From: Sphaerochaetaceae bacterium
GTDB taxonomy: Bacteria > Spirochaetota > Spirochaetia > Sphaerochaetales > Sphaerochaetaceae
DNA length: 63,309 nucleotides
Direction of reading: 5' to 3'
NCBI GenBank assembly: GCA_028532765.1
Contig: JAQQAR010000070.1
Coordinates: 1 to 63,309 of the forward strand
The position numbers and the translations under genes were made by a program. This document shows, in pieces, positions 1 through 10,254 of the stretch. The notes beneath the pieces are model-generated. The model did not search any database, was not told the origin of the DNA, and saw only the letters and a program-made list of their open reading frames with translations. How positions within the stretch are numbered: position 1 is the stretch's first letter; each line of letters starts with the position of its first letter.

Positions 1-1
1 A

Positions 2-3000
2 TTTGTATCTGCTTTCCTTGAAGGTCTTACAGAGAGCAACCTCATAGAATTGATCAAGTCTCATCCAAGTTCAGATTACTCTGCCCTCAGAAAAAATGAA
101 TTATTCTTATCCACATGTCAAAACCCATTTCATGTTAAGAATTTGATGAGCTATTATGATACAAAGAAGACGCTTGCTAGAGATATTGTTCAATTAATGG
201 AATATATCTCAAATCAAGAAATTGACTTAGTATTTAAAAATACTGGTATTGAAGATACCTATCTACAAAATATTATTTTATACCTGCAATTGAACCAAAC
301 CAAGGAAATCCCTAGCGGAACTGCAGATAGCCCAATCACAACTAATGAATTGTTCCAAATAAATAACATGCATAGAAGTATCTTAGAATACATAGCAGCA
401 AAAAGACTTGCGCAATTCGACACAAAACATATCATTTCTTTGATTTCTTCTTATGACAGAATTCATTCTTATCTTTCAAATATTTTCGGATATGCATTGA
501 ATATCCTATGCTCAAGCACTGAGGATGAAGATTATTTGAAATTTGAACACCTAGTTGAATGGAGCATTCATTACAACGTACATATTCTTATCCGAATCGA
601 AAGCGAAAAAATCCCTCCTGAGTTGAATCATAAAATCTTCAAAGCATATTTTGAGAGCAGGTCAAACCTATTTGAATGGAATGATATTGAGTATTTCCCT
701 GTCCCCTTCATATTACAAAATTATCAGAATATTGAATTGTTGACCAATTATTTACATGAAAACCATATGAACCACTCTCTTACCATTGAATTAGAATTTT
801 GCATCCTTTTACTACAGAAAATAATTCTTACATATGGAGAAGACAGTACAACAGGCATTCTCAAGCCCAATGACAATGAAATTCTATTCTCAACTTTTCT
901 TGAATTACTTGAGAAACAACCAGAATCTCGGATAACCAGCTCAATGTTTTATCTAGTGTGTCATAACCCTTGTTTCGCAAGCTTCTCAGAAGAAAGCATT
1001 GCCTCATTTATCAATAGTGTTGCTCATATCCATGAAAAAGAGGGAGTTATCTCGAACCTTTGCCGATTGTTCATAAATTTAAAAATGCAGCTTTCAATCG
1101 AGAATTACAAGAAAATACTATTAATTGCATTTGAACATATGGATGATCTTCCAGTGGCATTTGGTCTTGTACCTCCGCAAATTGACGATGATTATACGAC
1201 TCCCGTTATGACGTTTGTCTCCATTCAAGAATTCTATGAACTCACCAAAATCTTTATCAACCAAAATCCTGAAGCCTACTGGCAGGTCTTTGAATATTTT
1301 AATAAGTTGGTTGAGAAAAGAGGAAACCACCAAAACGATTGTTGGGAATACTATGAATTGTTTTTTAAGCTATGGGAACAAGATAACGGAATTAGGTTCC
1401 CTTCCATTGACTTAAATGTAATCGAAAGATTCCTGATAATTGAATCTAAGGTTTATTCGCTGGAACAGTGGATGGAAAAAGTAAGAATTGTGTTTTCATT
1501 GGAGGGAGAAACCTTATGGAAAGTTCTCTCTCCTCTATTGATGGAGAAGAACAATTGGTTGGATTGGAGAGTTATAGGCAATACTCTCTGGAGTACTATT
1601 ACCTCTATACCAGCCTTCCGCAAGGTCTGTAGATTAATTGAGAAAACTGATGATCCCCAGACACCCCAATTCTATAAAACATTTAGAGAAATGATTCCTA
1701 GAAATCATAAGTTATATCCTGATATTTCAAAATTTTTGGAAGAAGCAGAAGTTAACGTTATTTTAGATCAGGATCGTAAGGACCAAGCTGAAATTGAAAA
1801 AAGAAAGAGGCTTGAAGAAAAACCAATAAAAGACATGAGTGTATTATTTTCCAGAGATTCTCTATCAGCTGAGTTCAATAAGCTAATCTTTACTTTGGAA
1901 AAGAAAAGTATAACCAGGAAAATTCTACAGGAACAGCATTACTTCAGGATCAATCTAGAAATCAATCGATTTGTTTCGGATTATTTATTATGGGTATTAA
2001 ATGATGATGATTCAAAAATTGACGCTGAATCGGTATCTCAAATTGTTGAGAATATTATGGGAGTGAATTGGGGAATATACTTCGCCCAATATTTAACACA
2101 GAATAGTATTAAACCTGAAGCATTAACTGAGGAACAGATAAAACATTTGAGTACATGGATAGAGGATACAATCAAACAGCACCCAATGAGAAATCATAAT
2201 GATATAAAATACGTTAATCAGACTGTGTGTTGTCAATTATTGCGAACCATCCAAATACCCATAAGTATTCAAGAGGATCTGCTCATCGGCGCAGCACTCT
2301 CTGAGAATCCTTCAACCCTTGGAAGAGGGGTTATATTTCAACATTATGAGGCATATTCAATTGATTATTTGGAATCATATGTAAGTAAAAACAAATTAAT
2401 TGACTATCTCATTGACAATTTTATACCAGAATCTATATCTGATGTTCAAACAATGATTTCATGTGAGTATCTATCAAAGAACCACACAAAAATTGTACCA
2501 TACAAAAAGAAAGAATTTAAGGAAAAGCTGATAAATTATGTTAATTGCAGTATGGATTCACTTTATCAAACTTCAGTTATCAAGATGATGGACTCTCTCA
2601 ATGTTTGCATCAGGGATCTATCAGAAAAGTCAATAATCGATGCAATAAAGATTGAACAAGAAGACCTCAAGCATAATTATGCTTCATGCCTCTTGAATAG
2701 TAATGAACTCATTAAGTCGGACTGCGATAAAGAATATCGGGTTCAATTACTTCGTAAAATCTTTAATGTTGCAGAAAACTCCTTGAAACCTAGAATTGCA
2801 GAATTGGTAATCTCTTGTGACCCCCTTTCAGGTGACATTTTTAGATTCTACTCACAATACTTACTGGATTCTGATAATAACAAACTGCCTTCTTCGTTTA
2901 TACATAGTAGACGATTATCAAAGTTTTTTACGGCAGACTTCGAGAGTATCGATTTGGTTGAACGACTTTTAGTTTACTCTCTGGAAAAGAACTCAGATCG

Positions 3001-3223
3001 ACGAGATGCAATAAGAGATATTGCCATCGAGTCATATATCCGCATCGCAGAGAGAATTAGCTGCCAGGAGGACTTGGATAAAGTTATAGCTTCACTTACT
3101 ATGGTTATGAAAATTACCGAAAAGAAATTCCTTTCTAGATATATTGAAAGAATCAAAATTGAGTATTCTGATAGGATTTGTCTTAGGACTATCGATTGGC
3201 AAGAACTTCTGAATTCCCACTAG
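2..3223 (+). CDS. STAND/NACHT-like NTPase, C-terminal part (5' end outside window)
   Basis: The reading frame is open from base 2, and an in-frame TTG at 50 has no special claim to be the start, so the N-terminus lies off the left edge. The visible 1073 residues contain the segment HRSILEYIAAKRL near residue 122. It matches the (F)HxxxxEYxAAxxL motif that follows the ATPase core of NACHT-type STAND proteins. Everything after it is alpha-helical and repeat-like, as expected for the sensor half of such proteins. The Walker A/B core would be upstream and is not visible. Many NACHT proteins act in anti-phage defence by sensing a phage component and triggering an effector. The neighbouring type I restriction operon, convergent with this gene, supports a defence role. 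Function is inferred; the base composition is clearly more AT-rich than the phage genes. Confidence 0.6.
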   Translation, partial: FVSAFLEGLTESNLIELIKSHPSSDYSALRKNELFLSTCQNPFHVKNLMSYYDTKKTLARDIVQLMEYISNQEIDLVFKNTGIEDTYLQNIILYLQLNQTKEIPSGTADSPITTNELFQINNMHRSILEYIAAKRLAQFDTKHIISLISSYDRIHSYLSNIFGYALNILCSSTEDEDYLKFEHLVEWSIHYNVHILIRIESEKIPPELNHKIFKAYFESRSNLFEWNDIEYFPVPFILQNYQNIELLTNYLHENHMNHSLTIELEFCILLLQKIILTYGEDSTTGILKPNDNEILFSTFLELLEKQPESRITSSMFYLVCHNPCFASFSEESIASFINSVAHIHEKEGVISNLCRLFINLKMQLSIENYKKILLIAFEHMDDLPVAFGLVPPQIDDDYTTPVMTFVSIQEFYELTKIFINQNPEAYWQVFEYFNKLVEKRGNHQNDCWEYYELFFKLWEQDNGIRFPSIDLNVIERFLIIESKVYSLEQWMEKVRIVFSLEGETLWKVLSPLLMEKNNWLDWRVIGNTLWSTITSIPAFRKVCRLIEKTDDPQTPQFYKTFREMIPRNHKLYPDISKFLEEAEVNVILDQDRKDQAEIEKRKRLEEKPIKDMSVLFSRDSLSAEFNKLIFTLEKKSITRKILQEQHYFRINLEINRFVSDYLLWVLNDDDSKIDAESVSQIVENIMGVNWGIYFAQYLTQNSIKPEALTEEQIKHLSTWIEDTIKQHPMRNHNDIKYVNQTVCCQLLRTIQIPISIQEDLLIGAALSENPSTLGRGVIFQHYEAYSIDYLESYVSKNKLIDYLIDNFIPESISDVQTMISCEYLSKNHTKIVPYKKKEFKEKLINYVNCSMDSLYQTSVIKMMDSLNVCIRDLSEKSIIDAIKIEQEDLKHNYASCLLNSNELIKSDCDKEYRVQLLRKIFNVAENSLKPRIAELVISCDPLSGDIFRFYSQYLLDSDNNKLPSSFIHSRRLSKFFTADFESIDLVERLLVYSLEKNSDRRDAIRDIAIESYIRIAERISCQEDLDKVIASLTMVMKITEKKFLSRYIERIKIEYSDRICLRTIDWQELLNSH

Positions 3224-3497
3224 GAGAGTTTGCTATGCTATTAAGCGTTAAAAACCAGCAAGAATGATTGATAGGTTTGCCCCATCTATCTCAATGGGAT
3301 ATATAAGTAATTTAATCGCAAAATTGTCTGGTATTCGTTAATATTTTTAAATGATTCCTTATTCGGACGGATACTCCAGATATACTATCTTTATGCATTG
3401 CTTCTAGCACTGTATTAAGCATGCTTAAGGACAAGTAATTATATACTGTCAGAATCTACTTCACTATTGGGGAGTTCCTCAACTTAACTCCTCATAT

Positions 3498-6473
3498 TCA
3501 TACACCCGGATTTGAACGATAGGTTGAATTGAACACAAAGTCTGTGACAAACCTAAAGAATTCTGGATGGTCTGTTATCGCTTTGTAGAATTCAATGCCT
3601 GTAGTAGAGTTACCTTGTATAGCTTTCCGTGTCGCTTTATCAGATTCGATGCGGGAATTCTGAACATCTGAGTTCTCCATTGCATCTTGGTATGAAACGC
3701 TTGCTTTTACGACTTCAGGCAATTCGAGGAGTTGCTTTTGAGCGGCCTTATCATTTGTCCAATTTATACCAAGCCCACCACAAATCTTGTTGAACTCTTC
3801 AAGTATCTTGCTCAGGTTTTCCAGATCTGGAACTTGAATACCGACATCGGTTGGCACAGGAATAGGATCAATAATTGCGTTTTCATTCGCAAGTGCAATC
3901 GACATGGTTTCTTGTGCAACAGAGCGATAGTTTTCTAAATCTACCGACTCCACAAGGCCAGTAGTGTAATCGTCACCATGCGGTGCTGGCAGTATTTCTT
4001 TAAGTAGATTTAGAAATATTGATAGTTTTTCCCACTCCTGTGAACCATAGGGCAAAATAGCAACAAGGAAATTATATGTGCGTACAAAGTTTTTAGCGTT
4101 GCTCTTGAACAGAACTTGCTCCTCCACATCAAGCGTAAGATATCGTTCTTTGCAGGCTTTAAGAATAGGTTCAAGAAGAGCACGATCCGCTCCACCAAGA
4201 TACAGATTCACAAAAGTATCTACCTGCTCTTTTGTAAAAACTTGAAGAGTTTCCATAGAGTCGATAAGTGTATTAAGCTTTTGCGGGTCGGTTTCACCTG
4301 AAAGCATTGTTGTTCGATAATATCGATCAAAAGCTTTCTTGATTACACCCGGGTCATTAACAAAATCCAGCACGAAAACGCCTGTATCCTTTTTCCCTGG
4401 ATATGAGCGGTTGAGTCGGGATAGCGTCTGTACTGCTTTTATGTCGGCAAGAGATTTATCAACATACATTGCATTTAGTAATGGTTCGTCGAATCCCGTC
4501 TGGAATTTATCAGCAACAATCAGTATTCTATACGGTTCCTTTTTAAAATTTTTTTCAATATCTTTACTGGAGAATTTGTTATATCCCGATTCGGTCTTTC
4601 TCTCATATTCACCCGAGAATGCAATAATTGCCTTAACTTCACTTCTTTCTCTCGCGAGGATTGCCGTGATTGTATTGAAGTACTCAACAGCTCGAGGAAT
4701 TCCTTGTGCAACAACCATTGCTCGAGCTTTACCTCCTAGCAGATTTTTTACGCGAGAAAGAAAATGTTCGACTATAATTTCAGACTTTTTCTCAATGGCA
4801 GTTTTTGTTGACTCCACATAGAATCGCAGGATTGCCTGTGCCTTTTTACGGTTAAACTGTGGATCTTTATCTGAAACTCTGCTGGCGAGCGAGTAATAGC
4901 TTGCAACAGGGGTATAATTGCGAAGAACATCGATAATAAAACCCTCTTCAATGGCTTGTTTCATAGTGTAGACATAGTGAGGTACAAACTGTTTCTCACC
5001 ATTATCATTTAGAACAGGATTCCCATTTAAATCCAAAAGTATTTTACCGAAGTTCTCTAATGTTTTATTCTTTGGCGTGGCTGTAAACGCAAAGTAACTC
5101 GCATTCTGTGCCATTTTCTTGCTCTCTATAAGCGCATTGATTTTATCTTCCAGCAAATCTTCATCGTCTGTATCATTGCCGGAAACTGCAATATTCATAG
5201 CAGCAGAAAGCTTACCGCTTTGGCTAGAATGTGCCTCATCAATAATTATCGCAAAGTTATCATGTTTATAGTCCGTTCCTATACTACCAACGATTACTTC
5301 AAACTTATGGACAACAGTAATGATGATATTCTTGCCTTCCGCAAGTAACTTGCGGAGTTTAGAAGAATCATCGGCCCAGCCTACAGTCGAACTGACATCT
5401 GCAAATTGCCTGATAGTGTCACGTATTTGCTTGTCAAGGTTTACTCGGTCTGTTACGACCAGGGCGGTATCATACAAGAATTTACCGTCCTTCTTTAGCG
5501 CTATAAGCTGATGAGCAAGCCATGCGATTGAGTTTGACTTGCCACTTCCCGCACTGTGTTGAATCAAATATTTTCCTCCAACCCCATCATGTTCTGCGTC
5601 ATACAGCAGTGACGTGACAACTGACAATTGATGGTATCGAGGAAATATCTGCTTATAGGTTTTCGCTCCAGTGTCAGGGTCTTTATCTTCTACAATCTGA
5701 GCGTAGTTTTGCAAGATATTCGATAGTTCTGCCTTTGTAAGAATATTCTCCCACAGATAACCGGTTCGGTAGCCGACAGCCACATCAGGATTGCCTGCTC
5801 CATCATCCCTACCTTTATTAAATGGTAAAAACCACGATTTTTGACCTTCGAGTTTAGTACACATCATGACTGTATTTTCATCAACGGCGAAATGAACCAT
5901 GCACTTCTTGAAGCTAAAAAGAGCCGCGTTGTGAGGCTCTTTGGGGTCACGGTCACGGCAGTATTGAAGAACGGCATCATGAGTTTTTTGTTTTGTTATA
6001 TCATTCTTCAGTTCAAGAGTAATGATAGGTAAACCGTTAAGAAATATCACTAAATCCGGCGACATTGCTGAAGAGTCACTGACATAGCGAAGCTGTCGAG
6101 TCACACTGAAGATATTCCTCTCATACATCTCTGCAGCATCGGCATTATCATCTACGGGAGTCGGAAAGTAAAATTCCAGATGACGGTGTTTATAGCGCAT
6201 ACCACTCCGTAATATTTTTACGACACCATCGCTCCGAAGTTTCGAGCCAAGCGCAGATAGAAATTTCGTTTTTTCAAGTGGAGTGTCGAGAATATGCAAA
6301 TCCCCAATCGCCATTGGTTGAGTATCGTTGAGAAAGCGAAATAGGCGCACTGTATCAATAGCGTATTCGCGGTTATAGTCCCCCGTAACACCTTGTTCGA
6401 AATCGTTTACCTCAACGAGATGCTTTGTGATGGTCGTTTCAAAGCCCTTTTCACTCATATCAGTTCTCATCAT
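3498..6473 (-). CDS. hsdR: Type I restriction enzyme, R subunit (HsdR)
   Basis: This is the ATP-dependent translocase and endonuclease subunit of a type I restriction complex. The N-terminal PD-(D/E)xK nuclease is seen around residue 150 (LVIFLNG...LELKN). The SF2 helicase core has Walker A HSAGSGKS near residue 305, motif II IIIDEAH near 410, motif III FAFTATP, and motif VI QTLSRLNR. The 991-residue length is normal. I chose ATG 6473 because GAGGAGG lies 9 bases upstream; a later ATG at 6458 directly follows the hsdS stop and is the alternative. The gene overlaps the hsdS 3' end by 14 bases, so translation is probably coupled. No frame break is seen, so the enzyme should be active. Confidence 0.95.
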   Translation of the reverse strand: MMRTDMSEKGFETTITKHLVEVNDFEQGVTGDYNREYAIDTVRLFRFLNDTQPMAIGDLHILDTPLEKTKFLSALGSKLRSDGVVKILRSGMRYKHRHLEFYFPTPVDDNADAAEMYERNIFSVTRQLRYVSDSSAMSPDLVIFLNGLPIITLELKNDITKQKTHDAVLQYCRDRDPKEPHNAALFSFKKCMVHFAVDENTVMMCTKLEGQKSWFLPFNKGRDDGAGNPDVAVGYRTGYLWENILTKAELSNILQNYAQIVEDKDPDTGAKTYKQIFPRYHQLSVVTSLLYDAEHDGVGGKYLIQHSAGSGKSNSIAWLAHQLIALKKDGKFLYDTALVVTDRVNLDKQIRDTIRQFADVSSTVGWADDSSKLRKLLAEGKNIIITVVHKFEVIVGSIGTDYKHDNFAIIIDEAHSSQSGKLSAAMNIAVSGNDTDDEDLLEDKINALIESKKMAQNASYFAFTATPKNKTLENFGKILLDLNGNPVLNDNGEKQFVPHYVYTMKQAIEEGFIIDVLRNYTPVASYYSLASRVSDKDPQFNRKKAQAILRFYVESTKTAIEKKSEIIVEHFLSRVKNLLGGKARAMVVAQGIPRAVEYFNTITAILARERSEVKAIIAFSGEYERKTESGYNKFSSKDIEKNFKKEPYRILIVADKFQTGFDEPLLNAMYVDKSLADIKAVQTLSRLNRSYPGKKDTGVFVLDFVNDPGVIKKAFDRYYRTTMLSGETDPQKLNTLIDSMETLQVFTKEQVDTFVNLYLGGADRALLEPILKACKERYLTLDVEEQVLFKSNAKNFVRTYNFLVAILPYGSQEWEKLSIFLNLLKEILPAPHGDDYTTGLVESVDLENYRSVAQETMSIALANENAIIDPIPVPTDVGIQVPDLENLSKILEEFNKICGGLGINWTNDKAAQKQLLELPEVVKASVSYQDAMENSDVQNSRIESDKATRKAIQGNSTTGIEFYKAITDHPEFFRFVTDFVFNSTYRSNPGV

Positions 6474-7779
6474 CGCCCAGGTCCTCCTCTGTTCCATTTT
6501 CATCATCTGCGGTAGCAGATTCATCTTCGACAGCTTCGTAGTTGGGGACTTCGATATCACGCAAGTCAATTTTTCCTGTTACTGCATCCGAAATTATTCG
6601 TGTTTTATATTCTTCAACGAGAGAAATCTCTTTCCTCAGCTTCAAGCTTAAATCATCAATCTCTTTACATTTTTTTTTGAGGTAATCTGCGATGGCTTCT
6701 TGCTCCTCAAATGGAGGGACAGGAATATCGAATGCTTCAAAGTTTTCTCTCGGCAACCGCCACCGACCCTTCTCTGCAGCTCCTCGACCAAACGTATAGA
6801 ATATTCTTCGGTGATAACAGTTTTGAAGTAGCTTTAAGAAGTACTCTGGGGAATCTTCGGAATCATTTCTTAATTGAAACACTCTATAGTCAGGGCTAGT
6901 AACTCCATAGATCTTAGAATAGTCCACATATCCTGTTATCAAGTCCATATGATTCATTGCGAAATCACCAGGATTTACAAACTGATACCCTGAATAGTCT
7001 TGAGCTATTTGCCCTTCGTTGCTCTTTACGTTTTTCACTTTCAAGCCGTGTTGCGTTATGGAAAGTACATTATAACCCTCATTGCCAGCGATAATCTTCT
7101 TGATTCTGAAATGCTTCTTGATGGTACTGACCTGCCAGTGGGAGGGGATGGTTCCAAGCCACTTTACACCGCTGTCCTTCATGTTCACATTGGCATTAAT
7201 GCCCTGCGTTACGGCAGTACTAATAATAGAATACTTTAGTTCTTTTAGGCATTCAATCTCGCGTCGTTTTGAGCGAACAAGTTTGTTTATATAGCTGATA
7301 CGCCATTCAAGCCATTGCACGATTTGGTCTTGCTCGTCGCGCGGCGGAATTGGAATAATAATGTTGCGCATTTCCTGGTATCCTGTTGTCCAGAGGTCAG
7401 CCACAATACCACGACCGTTGCGATAAAACTCTTCAGTGAAATCATACGATCGGATCAGGTAATGGGCAAAAGGACCGCTAATTTCATCACGTGGGGTTAG
7501 AACGTGATAAATCAATGAAACTGAACCATCAAATGCGGACAATCCACTTGACCCCTTACGGTCCGACCGACTATTAATGACATAGTCACCCTTCATTACT
7601 AGTTTCCGATTGTCGCTGGAGGAGGATTTGGCCACGTTATCCCGTTGTGGTACTGTACCATATTTCCCAACAGACAAAGGCACAAAGTCCACATCGCTGA
7701 CCTTGATTTTTCGCTCATTGAATAATTTTCTTATAGGCAGAGCATCCCAACGATCGGGAAGTATTCCATACCAGCTCAT
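6460..7779 (-). CDS. hsdS: Type I restriction enzyme, specificity subunit (HsdS)
   Basis: This subunit provides DNA target recognition for the HsdMSR complex. Its 439 residues follow the usual plan: a first target recognition domain opening with LPDRWDALPIRKLF, a central helical spacer ending ELKYSIISTAVTQG, a second domain opening GTIPSHWQVSTIKKHF, and a C-terminal helix containing IISDAVTGKIDLRD. The two half-domains are typical of enzymes that read a bipartite site. The start overlaps the hsdM stop as ATGA at 7776-7779. The acidic tail (residues about 415-439, rich in D and E) is an unusual but minor extension. Target sequence cannot be read from the protein by eye. Confidence 0.95.
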   Translation of the reverse strand: MSWYGILPDRWDALPIRKLFNERKIKVSDVDFVPLSVGKYGTVPQRDNVAKSSSSDNRKLVMKGDYVINSRSDRKGSSGLSAFDGSVSLIYHVLTPRDEISGPFAHYLIRSYDFTEEFYRNGRGIVADLWTTGYQEMRNIIIPIPPRDEQDQIVQWLEWRISYINKLVRSKRREIECLKELKYSIISTAVTQGINANVNMKDSGVKWLGTIPSHWQVSTIKKHFRIKKIIAGNEGYNVLSITQHGLKVKNVKSNEGQIAQDYSGYQFVNPGDFAMNHMDLITGYVDYSKIYGVTSPDYRVFQLRNDSEDSPEYFLKLLQNCYHRRIFYTFGRGAAEKGRWRLPRENFEAFDIPVPPFEEQEAIADYLKKKCKEIDDLSLKLRKEISLVEEYKTRIISDAVTGKIDLRDIEVPNYEAVEDESATADDENGTEEDLGDDEN

Positions 7780-9851
7780 ACAAGCCCTCCCAACACTGCA
7801 TCCAGCATACCGTCGGTCTCACGCTCCAAAGCATGGATCTCTGCTACAATGTCTTTTACATCTCGTAACTCAACTGGCTTGTAGAAGTATTTCGTGAAGC
7901 TGATTTCCGCACCAATTTTCACGGCGCCGGGTTCGTACCAAGCATCTGGCGAATACGGTTTGATTTCGTTTTTAAAGAAAGCCTCCAGCCCACCTTCATA
8001 AGTCAGTGGCACGATTTCCGATTCGGTCAAGTTCTTGTCCGCCTCGTAACCGCCTTCCGGCAGTTCGATGGGGTCGGCGTTTTCGTTAACTACGGTGAAC
8101 ATATCGCGTATGAGCTTCAGCCGGCCTTTAGTCAGTGTGGTTTTCGCCTTAGGGTGCCCCTTCTTATAATTTTCAAGCGCCTTCTCGACCATCGAGATAA
8201 ACACTTTATACGAAAGCTCCCCTTCTATCGTCATTTTGGAAACAACCTTATAAAGCACGTCATCCTTCTTACTCTCTTTGAGTTCAGCCAGCTTGTCCTC
8301 CTTTATGCTCATAGATAACCGGAGCGGACGGAGAATATCCACAGCAAAGTATCCGAAGTCCTCATTTCTAAGAACCAAACTGAATTCAGGATCGGCAGCC
8401 TCAAACGCAAGGTATATCTTCAAAATTTCTTCCCGGAGAGTTCGCGTTATCTCGCAGTTCTTTTCTCCGATATTTTTACGAAGGGGTTTTTTAAGAGATG
8501 TCGCGTTTATGAGCTGAACCTTGCCTCTACGCTCTGGCGACTTTTTATTGGTCAATACCCAAAGGAAGGTGCCTATCCCTGTGTTATAAAACATCTTCTC
8601 AGGCAAAGCAACGATGGCTTCAAGCAAATCGTTCTTCATAATATATCGGCGCAAATTTGCCGCACCCTGTCCTGCTTTACCCGTAAAGAGAGCCGAGCCG
8701 TTATGAACTTCAATGATGCGGCTACCAAGCGGTGTTCCCATCTTCATTTTGCTGATATTGTTTGCGAGGAACAACATTTGCGGATCATCAATATCTGGAA
8801 CAAAGGATACCTCTTCCCCATCCAGAACTGCCCTGAATCGGTTATCGGATATTTCGTCTTTCTTAATGCCTCCCCATGCGTCCAGTTCTTTTTTCCAAGA
8901 TGTACCGAACGGTGGGTTGGAAAGCATAAAGTCGAAAGACTGCCCTCTATATTTGTCATCCGATATAGTTGATCCGAAAAGAATGTTGTTGGCTTGTTCT
9001 CCTTCGCCTTTAACAAGCATATCTGAACGTGCAATGGCGTAGGTCTCGTCAAAGTTCTCCTGCCCGAATAAGTTAATGCTTGCCCGCTTCCCACCTTCAT
9101 GGGCAATTTCAAGTATGCGTTCTTCGCCAACAGTTAGCATACCGCCGGTGCCACAGGCTCCGTCGTATATGGAATAAACATTGTGCTTAGCCTTGATTTT
9201 ACTTTGTATCGGTATGAAAGCAAGCTCTGCCATCAGACGCACGATGTCGCGCGGGGTAAAGTGACGCCCGGCGTCGGTCACGTTCGTTTCCTCGTTGAAA
9301 CGCCGGATAACCTCTTCAAAAAGCATCCCCATTGAATGGTTGTCGAGGGCGGGTAGACGAACAGTACCATCGTCATTCAGTACTGGACGACTTGAAAGAT
9401 TAAACCTCCGATCAACAAATTTGCTTATCAACACGCCGAGGGAATTTGACTCGGATAGGCGGTTGATTTCGTTCCTAAACTGAAAGCGATTAATTATATC
9501 TTGGACATTCTTGGAGAAGCCGTTCAGGTAGTTTTCAAAATTCTGTTTTAGCTGTAGTCGGTTTGAAATTGCTGCAAGGCTCTTCAGTGTATGTGGGGAA
9601 CTGTTGCAAAAGGCTTCTTTCGTGATGCCGCAAAGCCACTCATCGGGGTTCTGGACTCCTTCTGCATCCAGACGTGCTTTTTCCTTTAATACATCTTTTT
9701 TTGTTTCCTCAAGAATAGCGTCAAATCTCCTGATAACGGTCATAGGTAGAATCACTTTTCGATAGTCGCCTACATCGTATGTATCAACGAGGCAATCGTT
9801 TGCAATAGACCAGATAAAAGAAACAATTTGATTGTAGTTTTGTGTATCCAT
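7776..9851 (-). CDS. hsdM: Type I restriction enzyme, adenine methyltransferase subunit (HsdM)
   Basis: This is the N6-adenine DNA methyltransferase of the type I system; it uses S-adenosylmethionine. It has an N-terminal HsdM_N helical domain (VSFIWSIANDCLVD...), the SAM-binding motif GACGTGG near residue 232 and the catalytic NPPF motif near residue 312. At 691 residues it is longer than the common ~500-residue HsdM because of an extra C-terminal region that is normal for one HsdM subgroup. I chose ATG 9851 because GAGGAAGG sits 4 bases upstream; an upstream ATG at 9893 overlaps the stop of the preceding regulator and has no clear ribosome site. Confidence 0.94.
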   Translation of the reverse strand: MDTQNYNQIVSFIWSIANDCLVDTYDVGDYRKVILPMTVIRRFDAILEETKKDVLKEKARLDAEGVQNPDEWLCGITKEAFCNSSPHTLKSLAAISNRLQLKQNFENYLNGFSKNVQDIINRFQFRNEINRLSESNSLGVLISKFVDRRFNLSSRPVLNDDGTVRLPALDNHSMGMLFEEVIRRFNEETNVTDAGRHFTPRDIVRLMAELAFIPIQSKIKAKHNVYSIYDGACGTGGMLTVGEERILEIAHEGGKRASINLFGQENFDETYAIARSDMLVKGEGEQANNILFGSTISDDKYRGQSFDFMLSNPPFGTSWKKELDAWGGIKKDEISDNRFRAVLDGEEVSFVPDIDDPQMLFLANNISKMKMGTPLGSRIIEVHNGSALFTGKAGQGAANLRRYIMKNDLLEAIVALPEKMFYNTGIGTFLWVLTNKKSPERRGKVQLINATSLKKPLRKNIGEKNCEITRTLREEILKIYLAFEAADPEFSLVLRNEDFGYFAVDILRPLRLSMSIKEDKLAELKESKKDDVLYKVVSKMTIEGELSYKVFISMVEKALENYKKGHPKAKTTLTKGRLKLIRDMFTVVNENADPIELPEGGYEADKNLTESEIVPLTYEGGLEAFFKNEIKPYSPDAWYEPGAVKIGAEISFTKYFYKPVELRDVKDIVAEIHALERETDGMLDAVLGGLV

Positions 9852-9882
9852 AAATCCTTCCTCATATAAATTTAGATTATTT

Positions 9883-10092
9883 TTACGATTCATCCGAAGT
9901 GACTTCCATGATATCTCCGATGTCGCATTCGAGAACCTTACAAATTTTTACGAGGATCTCTGTGTTTATATTCTCGTTTTTACTCAACTTAGTCAAAGAT
10001 GTAGTACTCATCCCTGTGGCTTCGCGGAGATCTTTTTTTTTCATATCTTTATCAATTAGGATCTTCCACAGTTTTTTATAACTTACAGTCAT
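9883..10092 (-). CDS. Small XRE-family HTH regulator heading the hsd operon
   Basis: This 69-residue protein is essentially one Cro/C1-type helix-turn-helix: residues about 18-40 (KKKDLREATGMSTTSLTKLS) form the DNA-binding unit and the rest completes the five-helix fold. Such single-domain XRE proteins are often found directly upstream of restriction-modification genes and are thought to control their expression. GAGGTG lies 5 bases before ATG 10092. An extended -10 element (TGCTATACT, minus strand, 10121-10129) is about 30 bases upstream. It is the first gene of the minus-strand unit and is divergent from a second XRE gene, with a palindrome between them. Confidence 0.85.
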   Translation of the reverse strand: MTVSYKKLWKILIDKDMKKKDLREATGMSTTSLTKLSKNENINTEILVKICKVLECDIGDIMEVTSDES

Positions 10093-10120
10093 AATCGCAC
10101 CTCATTGTTAGCCAATTTTG

Positions 10121-10129
10121 AGTATAGCA
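10121..10129 (-). promoter_or_regulatory. Extended -10 promoter for the XRE-hsdMSR operon
   Basis: On the minus strand the sequence reads TGCTATACT, a TGn extended -10 with one mismatch in the hexamer. It lies about 30 bases before the start codon at 10092. No good -35 hexamer is seen 16-18 bases further upstream, which fits an extended -10 or an activator-assisted promoter. Confidence 0.5.
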
Positions 10130-10193
10130 CTTCAAGCGAAGAAATGACATTTATTTTCGCAAATAAAGATTATTATTGCGTGAATACAGATTG

Positions 10194-10208
10194 TTCGCAA
10201 CTTGCGAA
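10194..10208. promoter_or_regulatory. Perfect palindromic operator TTCGCAA-C-TTGCGAA
   Basis: Seven-base arms around a single central C form a perfect inverted repeat in the divergent intergenic region. A second, imperfect pair (TTCGCAA at 10156-10162 and TTGCG at 10176-10180) lies 30-40 bases to the left, and a GCGAA half-site occurs near 10268. The palindrome is just upstream of the plus-strand -35 box at 10226, as expected for a repressor operator. The likely ligand is one of the two flanking XRE proteins (inference). Confidence 0.65.
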
Positions 10209-10225
10209 TATTTTATGATTAGTTA

Positions 10226-10254
10226 TTGACAACAATATTTTCAATGAGTATTAT
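10226..10254 (+). promoter_or_regulatory. Near-consensus sigma-70 promoter for the XRE / ImmA-IrrE pair
   Basis: TTGACA at 10226-10231 is followed after exactly 17 bases by TATTAT at 10249-10254, one mismatch from consensus. It lies about 50 bases before the XRE start at 10303 and 17 bases after the palindromic operator. Confidence 0.75.

Noticed and set aside
4339-4821. 160-residue plus-strand frame inside hsdR
   Set aside because: It is a shadow of hsdR, which is continuous and has all its motifs.
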